The position numbers and the translations under genes are program-made. Under the pieces are notes generated by a model. It saw nothing but the letters and a program-made list of their open reading frames with translations, made no database searches and was not told the origin of the DNA. Positions 48,391 through 58,434 of a DNA stretch of 64,000 nt are shown here, piece after piece (the first letter of the stretch is position 1; each line of letters opens with the position of its first letter). Origin of the DNA: Endocalyx cinctus (Eukaryota; Ascomycota; Sordariomycetes; Amphisphaeriales; Apiosporaceae); assembly GCA_001600455.1 (NCBI GenBank), contig BCKC01000001.1, forward strand, positions 6,412,441 through 6,476,440, written 5' to 3'.

Positions 48391-49068
48391 CTTATCCAAA
48401 AATTCAGAAACAACTAAGACTTGCTCATCCAAATTATTTAGTACCAAAAACGTCCTGTAGGTCTAATAACTAAAAGAACCCAATCTGATTCTTTAAGAGT
48501 TAATGTGCCATAACAAAAATGATAGAAAAGAGCGAAACTAAAATGTTATATGAAATGAAATGACCACGGAGCTTTGCTCTTCACGCTGCTTTCCCTCTCG
48601 GTGGTATTGTATCAATCAGTGGGGAACTTGGAGTTAGATTGGCTTCTATCCACCCCCGGTTTTGAAATTCTGACGATGAGATTGGTAGATATGATTGAGA
48701 TTGGGGGGCTTCGTGGGGGGGACCTATCAAGATCCCCATTTTAATGAACGAAAAAGGAAATTCTCGGCGACTGTGCCGGCTTCAATTATCTTCACACCGG
48801 AACAAGTTGCACACCATCTGACCATGTAGTTGCTAGGTAGCTAGGATATATGATTTCATGATTAGTTTATTTAGGGAAGCATTTGGATATAACTACAATA
48901 GATGGAGCTCTTGGTAACCCCATCATTCATGACGACAAATCCTTCTAATCTACTTTCTATATACCTTTCTCTACTACAGGAGTGCCTGAAGTTTGAACAG
49001 AGTGTCTGGATCAATGGGTAAAAATGTTGACAGGGTCGAGATTTCTTGGCGTGACGTTAGTCAGAAAG
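48391..49068. other. Intergenic region upstream of the flavocytochrome gene
   Basis: About 680 nt with several reverse-strand CCAAT boxes (near 48637, 48681 and 48699), one of which fits the CCAAT/HapX bipartite consensus. No gene seen. Confidence 0.5.
48666..48685 (-). promoter_or_regulatory. Candidate CBC/HapX-type element (CSAATN12RWT)
   Basis: On the minus strand CCAAT (48685-48681) is followed after exactly 12 nt by ATT (48668-48666). This matches the published bipartite consensus of the fungal CCAAT-binding complex and iron regulator HapX. It is about 280 nt upstream of the heme-flavoprotein start. The match alone could be chance. Confidence 0.35.
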
Positions 49069-50358
49069 TCACCTCCTCTTGAATTTGGCCTTCTTATTCT
49101 TATTCTTCTTCTCGAAGCGAGAGGATGAAGATGCAGATGAATATGACGGAGGTGCTGAACCGAAGACCTTGTCAGGATCGGTAACAATGCCGCCGGACAT
49201 GAGATATTGTTTTGGCACATGGTTGTTTCTATATCTGCGGGGACGATCAAAAACGATGTTAGAATCATCTATGTGATTCTGAGCTATCTTCTGTACGCGT
49301 TGACGTGATTCCATCTTCGCGCGCTCTTCTTTGCTAAGTGGTGGTTCCTTATCCTTTATAACGGCACCGGTATTATGCGGATGGCTGGGCTTATCGACAC
49401 TGCCGGGCTGATCAGGCTCGCTAAGTGGTTGAATTTGCTTGACCTGAGCATGCTTTTTGTCGTCGGTCTTATGAACGTGTTGTGTATGAATTTCATCGGA
49501 AGGCTTGTCGTCCGTCTTGGAAGTTCGAGAAGCCTTACGCTCCTGAATAGCAGGAGCCAACTGTAATTGCTAGCTACCATTGGCATCAGTTGCTGCATCC
49601 TTTTTCTTCTTTTCCTTCTTTTTATTTTCTGTCTTCTCATTACTTTTCTTATCTTGAAAATCTACTTTCTCTCCATCGTCTGCAGATTTCTTTAGCTTGG
49701 CTTTCTTAGAAGATATCTCGTCGCTCGTTCTTTCTTTTCGCTTCCTCTTCTTTTCTTGTGAAACTATATCATCGGATATTGGACTAGCTTCGACCGGCGC
49801 GCTTTGTTTTGTAGTAGAGGTAGATGCGACAGAGGCTTTGTCTATGTTGTTCGATGTGTCTTCTTTTATTTCCCCATTATGTGAGGTTCCTTCCCACTTA
49901 GTATTAGAGGATACATCTAACGCTAACGAGTCCGCATCTTCGTTGAGATTCGAATCTGATTGTGAAGGAGGATCGAGATTTATATTATATCTCCGTCGGA
50001 ATTTTTGCGCAAGATCGTCGGCGACGGCACGTTTAAATGAAGGATCAGACTTGTAGAGTGTTTCGTTGGAAACTTTCCGCGATCGATTTTTAACGTGACG
50101 TTGTGCTCTCTCTCGTAAGATTTCTTGCCTTCGGAAATAAATTTCTCTCGGTAACCAATAGTGATTACTCAACTTCTTCTTTTTTCTGGACTCTATGATC
50201 AATCCCTTATCTAGCTCATTCCGCGTTTTCATCAACTTCTGGGTCTTGTTGGCGATGATACGATACGCTTTCTTTCCATGTGGCTTGGAAAGATTGCGCT
50301 TCGAGTTTCCTGAAATGGCGTATAATTCGGGAGGGTGTTTTTTCTTTGTTCCCGCCAT
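49069..50358 (-). CDS. Lys-rich basic protein interrupted by an in-frame UAG (readthrough or 105-nt intron)
   Basis: I do not recognise the family. From ATG 50358 the frame runs 262 codons to TAG at 49572-49570, then continues in the same frame with no further stop to 49069. The N-terminal part is highly basic (SKPHGKKAYRII, WLPREIYFRRQEILRERAQRH), then Lys-runs; the downstream part has KEERAKMESRQRVQKIAQNH and a basic end (KKNKNKKAKFKRR), suggesting a nuclear or nucleolar protein. The downstream part has no ATG near its start, so it is not an independent gene. Two models fit: readthrough of TAG-CAA-TTA (429 residues with the stop decoded), or an intron at 49561-49665 (weak GTAGAT donor, TTACAG acceptor, phase 0) giving 394 residues. 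Otherwise it is a truncated 262-residue protein. Confidence 0.68.
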
Positions 50359-51174
50359 GGCGTCTTAGGAATATTTGGAGGTTGTAGTATGTATAAGCTT
50401 GATCCTACTTCATCGCAATTCAATTGTTTATTTTTTTTTCTTCGATGGCAGAAAAATCGCCTGAGTGGGGGGTTTAATCGGGGCTTAAAAGTACCGATGA
50501 ATTCATAAGCTCTAAAAAGGTAGGCGGTCAGGAAGGACTACTGTGTCGGTATTGTACGTACCTATAACAATGCGAACCATTACTGTAACCATGCCAGCCA
50601 GCATGCTTTGCAGAGCAGCCTCTGCAGACCTAGTCTTATTAGCGAACGTATGGGGTAAAATACGCTATAAGTATAGCACATTAGACGCTTTCCAACATGT
50701 ACTTAAGTACCTACTTAAACACCTAATTTATACCTGCTACATATATCTCTTGCTCTGTGTTTTTGTAGTTTCTAGCATTTACAATTCATTGTGAAAGAAT
50801 ACTCAAGAGATCATTCAAGCTGTATATATCTCACCACACCGACGACAATAGCATTATCTATTATCAGCTTCGTAGAATTGAGAACAATTGCATATTATTA
50901 AGCTACCGAGATGTCCCACACAGCCATTTCCGAGGTGCTGGTTATGTCCACCAATATCCTCAATGAACCGAGGTAGGAGGGGGACTGGGTCTTGAATGAC
51001 AAGGGTTTTTTTCCTTGAGGAGCTCGAAGCTACATAACTTATACAAACCTACTATTCTATCTCTCTAATCAATCTGGTACCATATAAGACAAAAAGAGAG
51101 GAAGTTCCAATAAAGGAAAGAATATCAAGATAAAAAACAAATATCACAACTGATTCAAAATAGCACAAGAAATC
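50359..51174. other. Divergent intergenic region
   Basis: About 0.8 kb between the divergent Lys-rich and MaoC-type genes. A small frame at 50543-50794 has no support. Nothing else seen. Confidence 0.45.
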
Positions 51175-52240
51175 ATGAGTAGTCCCGGAGCTGGTTTTGA
51201 GTATCCTCCAGTGGAGGTGTCATGGGTGAAGCGAGATGTGCTACTCTTTGCGAACACCATCGGCTGCACTGAAGATGAGCTACACTTCCTCTATGTTCGT
51301 ATAAGTTGACTCTGAATCTTTAATCTGGATGCCCTGGCTAATCTTAGGTTGTTAATAGGAGCTCGACCCTAAATTTGCAGTCTTTCCTACCTATCCAATT
51401 ATTTTACGTATGATGAATCCGTCATTCCTTATTCGACTTGAAAGCACACACGGTCGCTAACCAATATATGCATCTACAGCTTTCAAGAAAAACACTCAAG
51501 AATTAACCGACTTTTACGCCGGCCAGAAGGCCGAAAAGATCCCCGGCGTACCCGAGTTCGACGCGCGACGAGTCGTCGATGGCCAGCGACTGATACAATT
51601 CCTAAAACCTCTCCCTACCACGTCGGCCGGTAAGAAGTTCGAGGTTCGGATGAAGGTGTTAGGAGTCTACGACAAGGGCCGACCGGGCACGGTGGTCGAG
51701 ACCCAGCAGGAGCTGGTAGACGCCGGTACGGGAGAGGTGTACTCGCGCGCCGTCGGCAGCGGCTTCTTCGTGGGGCAAGGCAACTGGGGAGGACCCAAGG
51801 GACCCGCGACGGAGAACTTCCCGCCGCCCAAGGGCAAGAAGCCCGACCTCGAGTTCGAGGTGCAGACCAGCGGGCAGACGCCGCTGCTGTACCGGCTCAA
51901 CGGCGACTACAACCCCCTGCACGCGCACCCGGAGCCCGGCAAGAAGATGGGCTTCGGCGGCGTCATCATCCACGGGCTGTTCTCGTGGAACACCTCCTGC
52001 CACGGCCTGCTGCAGAAGCTCGGCGGCAGCGATCCCGCCAACATCAAGGAGTTCCAGGCCCGTTTCGCGAGCCCCGTGAGACCCGGCGACAAGCTCGTCA
52101 CCTTGGCCTGGAGGACGGGTGAGATGAAGGGCGAGTTCGAGGAAATCAGGTTCGTCACCCAGATAGCTGGGGGCAAGGTCTGCTTGAGCAATGGAAGGGC
52201 TCTCATAAAGGTCGTGGGAGAGGCTAAGAGCAAGCTATAA
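51175..52240 (+). CDS. Peroxisomal MaoC-type enoyl-CoA hydratase 2, C-terminal SKL
   Basis: Exons 51175-51294, 51359-51407 and 51480-52240 give 309 residues; the first donor is the uncommon GTTCGT, but phase and conservation (ELHFLY-ELDPKFAVFPTYPIIL-PFK) support it. Two hot-dog halves are visible. The C-terminal half has the hydratase-2 signature, YRLNGDYNPLHAHPE then GFGGVIIHGLFSW, with the catalytic Asp and His. It hydrates trans-2-enoyl-CoA to (R)-3-hydroxyacyl-CoA in fatty acid beta-oxidation. The protein ends AKSKL, a canonical PTS1, placing it in peroxisomes as cargo of the Pex5 encoded at 26692. In many fungi this activity sits in a multifunctional enzyme, so this stand-alone form may serve a special acyl substrate. 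Confidence 0.9.
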
Positions 52241-52504
52241 GAAAGCGTTACGCAGAATTATATCTACATTTTGAAATAGTAACAATCATTAATTATTAAA
52301 CTCAATAATATCTCGTTCGCTGGATTCGTGACGTGGTAACAATTTTTGTCGTAACTCCGCTCGCTCATTGGCTATTTTAGTTTATTTTCGCTGCCTAGAA
52401 GTTGGGTTAAAAAACCCACTCATCCTATGTCAATAAAAATAACGAAGAATAACACGAATTAATTCAACTCAGATGTGTAATCCATAAAAGAGTTATTTCA
52501 TGCC

Positions 52505-54515
52505 ATGGCTGCAGACCCCAAAGTCGGGGACCGCCTCTCCTATGATGGAGTAGTCTGCACCATCCGCTATGTCGGTACAGTAGCCGGCACGTCTGGCAGC
52601 TGGCTCGGCGTCGAATGGGATGATCCGGGTCGGGGAAAACATGACGGCTCTCATAAGGGCGTACGATATTTCACATGTAAGTTTGACACAGGCCTTATTT
52701 CTACGGTCTTTTGTTTTAATTATTTCAATTTACTTTGGTTTATATATGCTCATAAAAAAATGGTACAATAAAAAGGCCAATCGAAGTCCTCCACCGCTGC
52801 TTCTTTCGTGAGGCCCACAAGGCCGGCTGAAAAGCCTCGAAGCTTCGTGGAGGCTGTCCAGGACAAGTACGCGGCGGACCTTTCGAGTTCGAACAACGCC
52901 GTCGTCACGTTTTCGGGCAAGGTAGCGGAGGAGGTCGGGTTCGATAAGATCCGCAACAAACAGGCACGCTTATCGGAGTTGAAAGTCGTCATCCTCGACG
53001 GCATGCGCGTGGCCTCCGCCGCCGCCAACGAGGAGAATTCTTCGACGGTGAGAGAAACTTGCCCGAAAACGGTCGAGCTCGACCTCAGCCGAAATTTGTT
53101 CCGCGACGTAGGCACCGTCGCGCGTATCTGCTCCGAGCTGGATAATCTGCGACGCCTACGGTTGAAGTAAGCACACTTATAGTCTTATCTAAGCCAGTAC
53201 TTTTAGAACTTTCTCATTCGACCAACACGATATATTTACTGACAATTTCGTTCCCAGCGGAAACCGGTTTCAGGGTATATTGGAAGATGAGGACCTAAAA
53301 AGAATCAGTCAGGAAGCTTTCAAGAGCGTTCACGACCTAGCGCTAGAGGAGACTTTTATGAGCTGGGAGGAGGTATGCCACGTCGCGACCAAGTTCGAGG
53401 CACTTGCGACGCTCTCCGTCAGCACGAACCAACTGACGTCTCTGCCAAACGTATCGTTGGGCACGCTCGAGTCGACGCTGGTATCTCTCAACTTGGAGTT
53501 TAACGAGTTCACTTGCATCGCTGACATCGGCACCCTCGCGGGACTGAAAAGCCTGCGAAACCTGCACCTGAAAGGAAATAACATATCAACTATCGAGCCA
53601 GAGCAAGAGCAGTCTACCAAAAAGGATAAGCCGGTATTCTCGAGCAGTCTACAGTATCTGGATATATCCTACAACCAAGTCGCCTCATGGACCTTCGTCG
53701 ACGACCTCCCTAGCTGCTTCCCCGGCCTGACCTCCCTGCGCTTCGCGCACAACCCCATCTACGACAACCCGGACCCGGAGCAGCTCTCGACGGCGCAAGC
53801 CAGCCGGCTCACGGAGGAAGCGTACATGTTCACCGTAGGCCGGCTCGCGCATCTCAAGACGCTCAACTTCGGCGGCATCTCGGCCACCGACCGCCAGGAC
53901 GCCGAGATGTTCTACCTCGCGCGCATCGGCAAGCAGCTCTCGGCTGCGTCCGAGGCCGACGAGGAGGCAATTCTCGGCGGGCATAGAAGGTACGCCGAGC
54001 TGTGCGACCTGTACGGCGCCCCCGCCGTGAATCGGCGTAAGGAGATCAACCCGGCCTTCCTCGAGGCGCGGCTCATCACGATCAAGTTCACGTTCCGCCG
54101 CGAAGCTGGTAGCACCATCGTCGAGCGCCGGACTAGGATACCTAAGAGCTTCGATATCTACGCCGTCAAGGGGATAGCGGGGAAACTATTCGGCGTCGGA
54201 GATCCGCTTTCGCTCCGGTTGATATGGGAGACGGGCGAGTGGGACCCCGTGGCTGGGTTCGACGAGGAGGTTGAAGACAGTAGCGAGGAGGAAGATGAGG
54301 AAATGGATGCTGAGGAGAGGGGAGATGACGAAATTAAAATCCCGTCAAAGACTCAGAAAGGAGAGAGCGACGCACTAGGCGTTGAAGATGGCGGTGATGG
54401 TGCGAAGCCAGGAAAGTGGATTAAGCGGGAGGTTGAGCTGCAGGACGGACCGCGGCAGCTGGGATTCTGCGTTGATGGGTTGGAAGCTACGGTCAGAGTT
54501 GAAGTGCGAAAATGA
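52505..54515 (+). CDS. Tubulin-folding cofactor E (TBCE/Pac2-like)
   Basis: Exons 52505-52676, 52776-53166 and 53258-54515 (introns 99 and 91 nt) give 606 residues. An N-terminal CAP-Gly domain (residues about 6-58: VGTVAGTSGSWLGVEWD, GKHDG, GVRYFTC) binds tubulin tails. A leucine-rich repeat region follows (VELDLSRNLF, LNLEFNEF, LRNLHLKGNNIS, LQYLDISYNQV), then an acidic stretch (SSEEEDEEMDAEE) and a C-terminal ubiquitin-like region. Cofactor E helps assemble and dissociate alpha/beta-tubulin heterodimers in the cytosol. The domain order is complete for the family. It lies 264 nt downstream of the MaoC gene on the same strand. Confidence 0.92.
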
Positions 54516-55196
54516 TAGGTCCACGGGTAGTATGTATGTCTCACTACTGGCGGGTTTCTACATAGGAATTTAGAGAAAAGGGGAGAAATTGTTTTCTAAC
54601 AATATTTTTCTAGCTAAATAAATACTATAGCCGAAGCTGGTTTTGAGCTCTAGGAAATTCTGCTCAGCTTCTCTAATATAACCCGACTTACCGTGAATTT
54701 CGAGTGAAAACGTTGGATTAGAATATCCGGCTTTTCCCCTTTCGCTAGTTTGATGAATTTGATATCATCACATGTAAACAGGAGTTGTAAAACATGCAGG
54801 CACTATAAAGACGACAACAACATGAGAAACATCATCGGAAAACGAAACAAACACACAAACCTCAGGAAACATGTGTTTGAAGAGGGATCTAACTTTCTGC
54901 TTTAAGAAGATATTCAAGAAGGTGATTCCTCTCGCAATCGCTCACCTTTTCTTTTCCTCCCTTTCTATTTGTTTCCTTCTTTCACTTACTATGTTTCATG
55001 TGTCGTTCGTTCATGGACTCATTATTTACGCCTTGACCTTTCTTCCTATACAAAGTTCGAAGAGAGATAGGTCCACGCCGTATGTGCCGGAGGTGAAATT
55101 AAGGACAAGGGATAACGTCAGGTCGGGGATCTCAAAAAATTAAAGAGGAAAATTTGATTAAATATCACCTGCTCACTATCTCCTTTCGCCATAAAA
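54516..55196. other. Intergenic region
   Basis: About 680 nt between two plus-strand genes. A small frame at 54871-55143 lacks support. No other signal seen. Confidence 0.4.
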
Positions 55197-56750
55197 ATGG
55201 ATACCCAAAGCTTGACTCTAAGTGAGCAGATGACATCCCAAGCCCCTTCTTCTTTCTCTCTCCACCACCCGGTGATGGTCCAGCTCCCTTACTTTTACAT
55301 CGTACGCCCGCCCGCATTAGAGCCAGGTAAAGATGGTGACGGTGCCTGCGACAGCACCCCGAATATCGTTCCTTTACTACCTCTTGACCAACTTCCCGGG
55401 TGGATCGACGTGCTGGGCGTGCCGCGACGACTCCGGCCCGAACAAACCGTCGGCCTCTGCAATCTCGGCTATCTTGCCAAGAGCACGGATTCATATGAGG
55501 TGTACATCGAGGAGCCTCTCGGGAGGGGGTCTAGTCTGGACGGTAGAGTTGAAGGCGGCGATGAGCCGAAAGAGGACGAGATAGAGGCTCCCGTCCCGCA
55601 CTCGGAGGAGTATCCGGAAGATGAAGAAGAATGGCAGATGCAGCAACAAAAACGGCAGCATAGGCAACTTGACCTTCGCCACCTACCCGGGAGGGACACC
55701 CCCTCTCCCTTACCTTTCCCGGTATCCATTCCTCATTCTGCTGCCGACGTGCCCACGAGCGGTCCCCCTATCCCCGCTACTCCTACGCGCAAGGATGAAA
55801 GAACCTGGGGGCCACAGAACCAGCGGCAGCAGCAGGAGCAGCAATACGCCGACCTACGCGCGTATCCTTCCCCCTCTATCAAAAGGAAGCCGGCCGTGCC
55901 GCGAAGAAACCCGTACCCGCCCGTGACGATGGCGCCGGAGCAGTGGAACGAACCGTGGCGGCTATCGCAACACCCCGCCGAGCTGTTCCGGGACGCGTGG
56001 CAGAAAGCGAGGAACAAGGAGGAGAGAAGGGCTTCATTTCCAGCGTCGGAGGCGCGTACGATCATCGGCATTAAGGATGGTGAAACCAAGCTATCGCAAC
56101 CATGTCGTGATAAAGTTGACATTGATACTTACTGTATCCAACGGATGAAGTTTGAAGGAGAAAAGAGAGCAGATTTATTAACGCCTCCCGGATCCGAGGG
56201 TATAGTTTCGGGAAGAGATAACCTGGTCGTCAGCTCAACTAATATTCTCCCTCAAGACGGAAAAATCACCGAACCGCTTGGACCGGATAATCAAGTACAA
56301 CAACAACAGCAGCAGCAGCAGCGCTTTACAGCCCCCAAGAAACCCTTCATCCCAAAGGAACTAGTTTCCGTGAAAAATCTCAGAAATAAGCGACGGGCTG
56401 AGAAGCCAATATTAGACCCATTCGTTGATCATTCATCATTATCGAACCGCTACTCGACCACCCACGACGATAATGATTCTGCAAGTGCTAGCAGTAGTTC
56501 TCGTGGGAACACAACCACCGCGACGACGATGACGGAGGTGACGTCAGCGAAGCAGAAATTTGTGCCGCCTACGATCGCTAACGAGAATGAAAATGGCGGT
56601 GATAAGCACAAGAAGAAAGAGAAGACGACGAGGAGAGGCGGGAAGAAGTGGAAGAGGAATAATAATGCTAATAATGGCAATGGTAACAATGCTCATAACA
56701 TGCAGACGTCGGTTGCCAAGAAGGAGGAGGACCTGATTGTGTTTGACTAG
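55197..56750 (+). CDS. Hypothetical low-complexity protein
   Basis: Single exon, 517 residues, family not recognised. The first 110 residues look the most ordered (VMVQLPYFYIVRPPALEPG, WIDVLGVPRRLRPEQTVGL, SYEVYIEEPLG). The rest is rich in Gln, Pro, Ser and Lys, with an acidic patch (EEYPEDEEEW), a run of eight Gln near residue 370 encoded by CAA/CAG repeats, and a Lys/Arg/Asn-rich end (KKWKRNNNANNGNGNN). The basic stretches could serve nuclear import or RNA binding, but no function is assigned. Codon bias and length support a real gene; the purine- and CAG-rich repeats may vary in length between strains. Confidence 0.72.
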   Translation: MDTQSLTLSEQMTSQAPSSFSLHHPVMVQLPYFYIVRPPALEPGKDGDGACDSTPNIVPLLPLDQLPGWIDVLGVPRRLRPEQTVGLCNLGYLAKSTDSYEVYIEEPLGRGSSLDGRVEGGDEPKEDEIEAPVPHSEEYPEDEEEWQMQQQKRQHRQLDLRHLPGRDTPSPLPFPVSIPHSAADVPTSGPPIPATPTRKDERTWGPQNQRQQQEQQYADLRAYPSPSIKRKPAVPRRNPYPPVTMAPEQWNEPWRLSQHPAELFRDAWQKARNKEERRASFPASEARTIIGIKDGETKLSQPCRDKVDIDTYCIQRMKFEGEKRADLLTPPGSEGIVSGRDNLVVSSTNILPQDGKITEPLGPDNQVQQQQQQQQRFTAPKKPFIPKELVSVKNLRNKRRAEKPILDPFVDHSSLSNRYSTTHDDNDSASASSSSRGNTTTATTMTEVTSAKQKFVPPTIANENENGGDKHKKKEKTTRRGGKKWKRNNNANNGNGNNAHNMQTSVAKKEEDLIVFD

Positions 56751-57415
56751 TTGGGAGACAGCAGAATAGGGGCCTTGGCAGATGTTGTTCATTGCTTTTT
56801 CTTCTTCACATGCGGTGGCAAATGTAGATCCATCGGATATCTCGAAAATCTGGAGGTGGAGCCATACATAGATCGATGTACCAAATTTTGAAAGTTATTC
56901 CACCTGCTGTAAATCCAACAACGTAGAAAGTGCTCTTTAGGTTGTTTCTCTTCATGAGAATCATACGTTGGACTTGCAGGGTAAACCCCTCCATACTCAG
57001 TCCCCTGAACAGGAGATGGGATGAAAATCATTCGATATCGGCACACTATATGTGCGACCCATGGTACATTTATAGATTTTAGTTTAATGACAAGGGCATC
57101 AAGATTCTAGATAAAAGCTCTGACAAGTAACTCCATGTCAGTCTATGCTTAGGTAGACAAAAGGGACATGCGTCTCGGATTATTTTTCACACATACACAA
57201 CCGCAAACAGAGGAATATGAATTCCCGTGGCACACACGCACATATAACAGAAAGAAAAAGACAGTTATCGTTGATCTTTGTACAGGTTATCGTAACTCCT
57301 ACTTGATTCATCTACCGGATTCTCCTCATTCATGTCCGGGTCTCGTCCTCGTTCTTTGATACACTTTAACACATCCTCCCTCCCTCCCTCCCTCCCTATC
57401 CTAATTCCCCTTAAC
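56751..57415. other. Convergent intergenic region
   Basis: About 660 nt between the hypothetical gene and the 3' end of sdh2. It contains a (TCCC)5 microsatellite at 57374-57397. No gene seen. Confidence 0.45.
57374..57397. repeat. (TCCC)n microsatellite
   Basis: About five uninterrupted TCCC units in the 3' flank of sdh2. Confidence 0.9.
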
Positions 57416-58434
57416 TTATAAAGCCATCTGCTTCTTAATCTCCGCGATAGCGAGACCGGGGTTGAGACCCTTGGGGCAGGTTCGGGTGCAGTTGAGGATG
57501 GTGTGGCAACGGTACAGGCTCATCGAGTTATCCAGGGCGGCCTTCCGCTCGGCCTTCCTCTCGTCTCGGGAATCGGCCAGCCACCGGTAGGACTGCAGGA
57601 GGATGGCGGGTCCGAGGTACTCTTCCTGGTTCCACCAGTACGACGGACACGAGGTGGAACAGCAGGCGCATAGGATGCACTCGTATAGGCCGTCGAGCTT
57701 TCTGCGCTCGGCTTTGCTCTGTCGGTATTCCTTGCCCTGTAGTTGGATGAAATGGTTAGAATTATCGCGCCGAAAGTTTCAACAAAAAAAAAAATTAACG
57801 TGTGTGGGGAATAATTCGGGATGGTCGTACATCGGGAGCAGGAGTGTCTCTCTGCAGGTAGGGCTTGATGGACTTGTATTGCTTGTAGAAGTGCGTCAAA
57901 TCGGGTACGAGGTCTTTTACCACGTATGTGTGCGGTAAGGGGTAGATTTTCATCTCGGCGCTGGTATCAGTTGGGATTCGGCCTATATATACATAAGGTA
58001 CCGTTAGCAACATGTATCATACATTGTAATAGTTTACATGTATGTATCTGCGTTTACGTACACAGACAAGCCAGGGTGTTCGTTCCGTTGATGTTCATGG
58101 CGCAACTACCACAGATACCTTCTCTGCAACTCCGACGGAAGGTCAATGTAGGGTCCAGTTCGTTCTTGATTCTGACGAGGGCGTCGAGAACCATAGGTCC
58201 GGTCTTGTTCAAGTCGAGGGTGTAAGTCTGCATGCGCGGCTTCTCGGTCGGTTGGTCCGGGTTCCATCGGTAAATCTGAAAGCTCTTCATACGAGAATCA
58301 GCGCTACCTTTAGGGGTAGCTTCGACGGTGGCATTGCCGACTGATGCCATGGATCGCATAAATATCGAAGGCGTCGATACCGGTCGTGACGCGGTGGCTA
58401 AGAGCCGAGAAGAAGTAGAGCGGAGACTTGCCAT
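57416..58434 (-). CDS. sdh2: Succinate dehydrogenase iron-sulfur subunit, mitochondrial (complex II)
   Basis: Exons 58062-58434, 57831-57982 and 57416-57736 (introns 79 and 94 nt) give 281 residues. The N-terminus ([18 protein letters not shown]) is a mitochondrial presequence. The plant-type [2Fe-2S] ligands are in [10 protein letters not shown] and the Cys of NTLACLC, which is completed across intron 1. The [4Fe-4S] and [3Fe-4S] ligands are in [19 protein letters not shown] and CRTCP in exon 3. It passes electrons from the flavoprotein subunit to ubiquinone in the inner membrane. All cluster ligands are present. A CCAAT/HapX-like element lies about 360 nt upstream. Confidence 0.97.

Noticed and set aside
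49561..49577. 17-nt intron (GTAGCT...TTACAG) removing the TAG in the Lys-rich gene
   Set aside because: Too short for splicing and would shift the frame.
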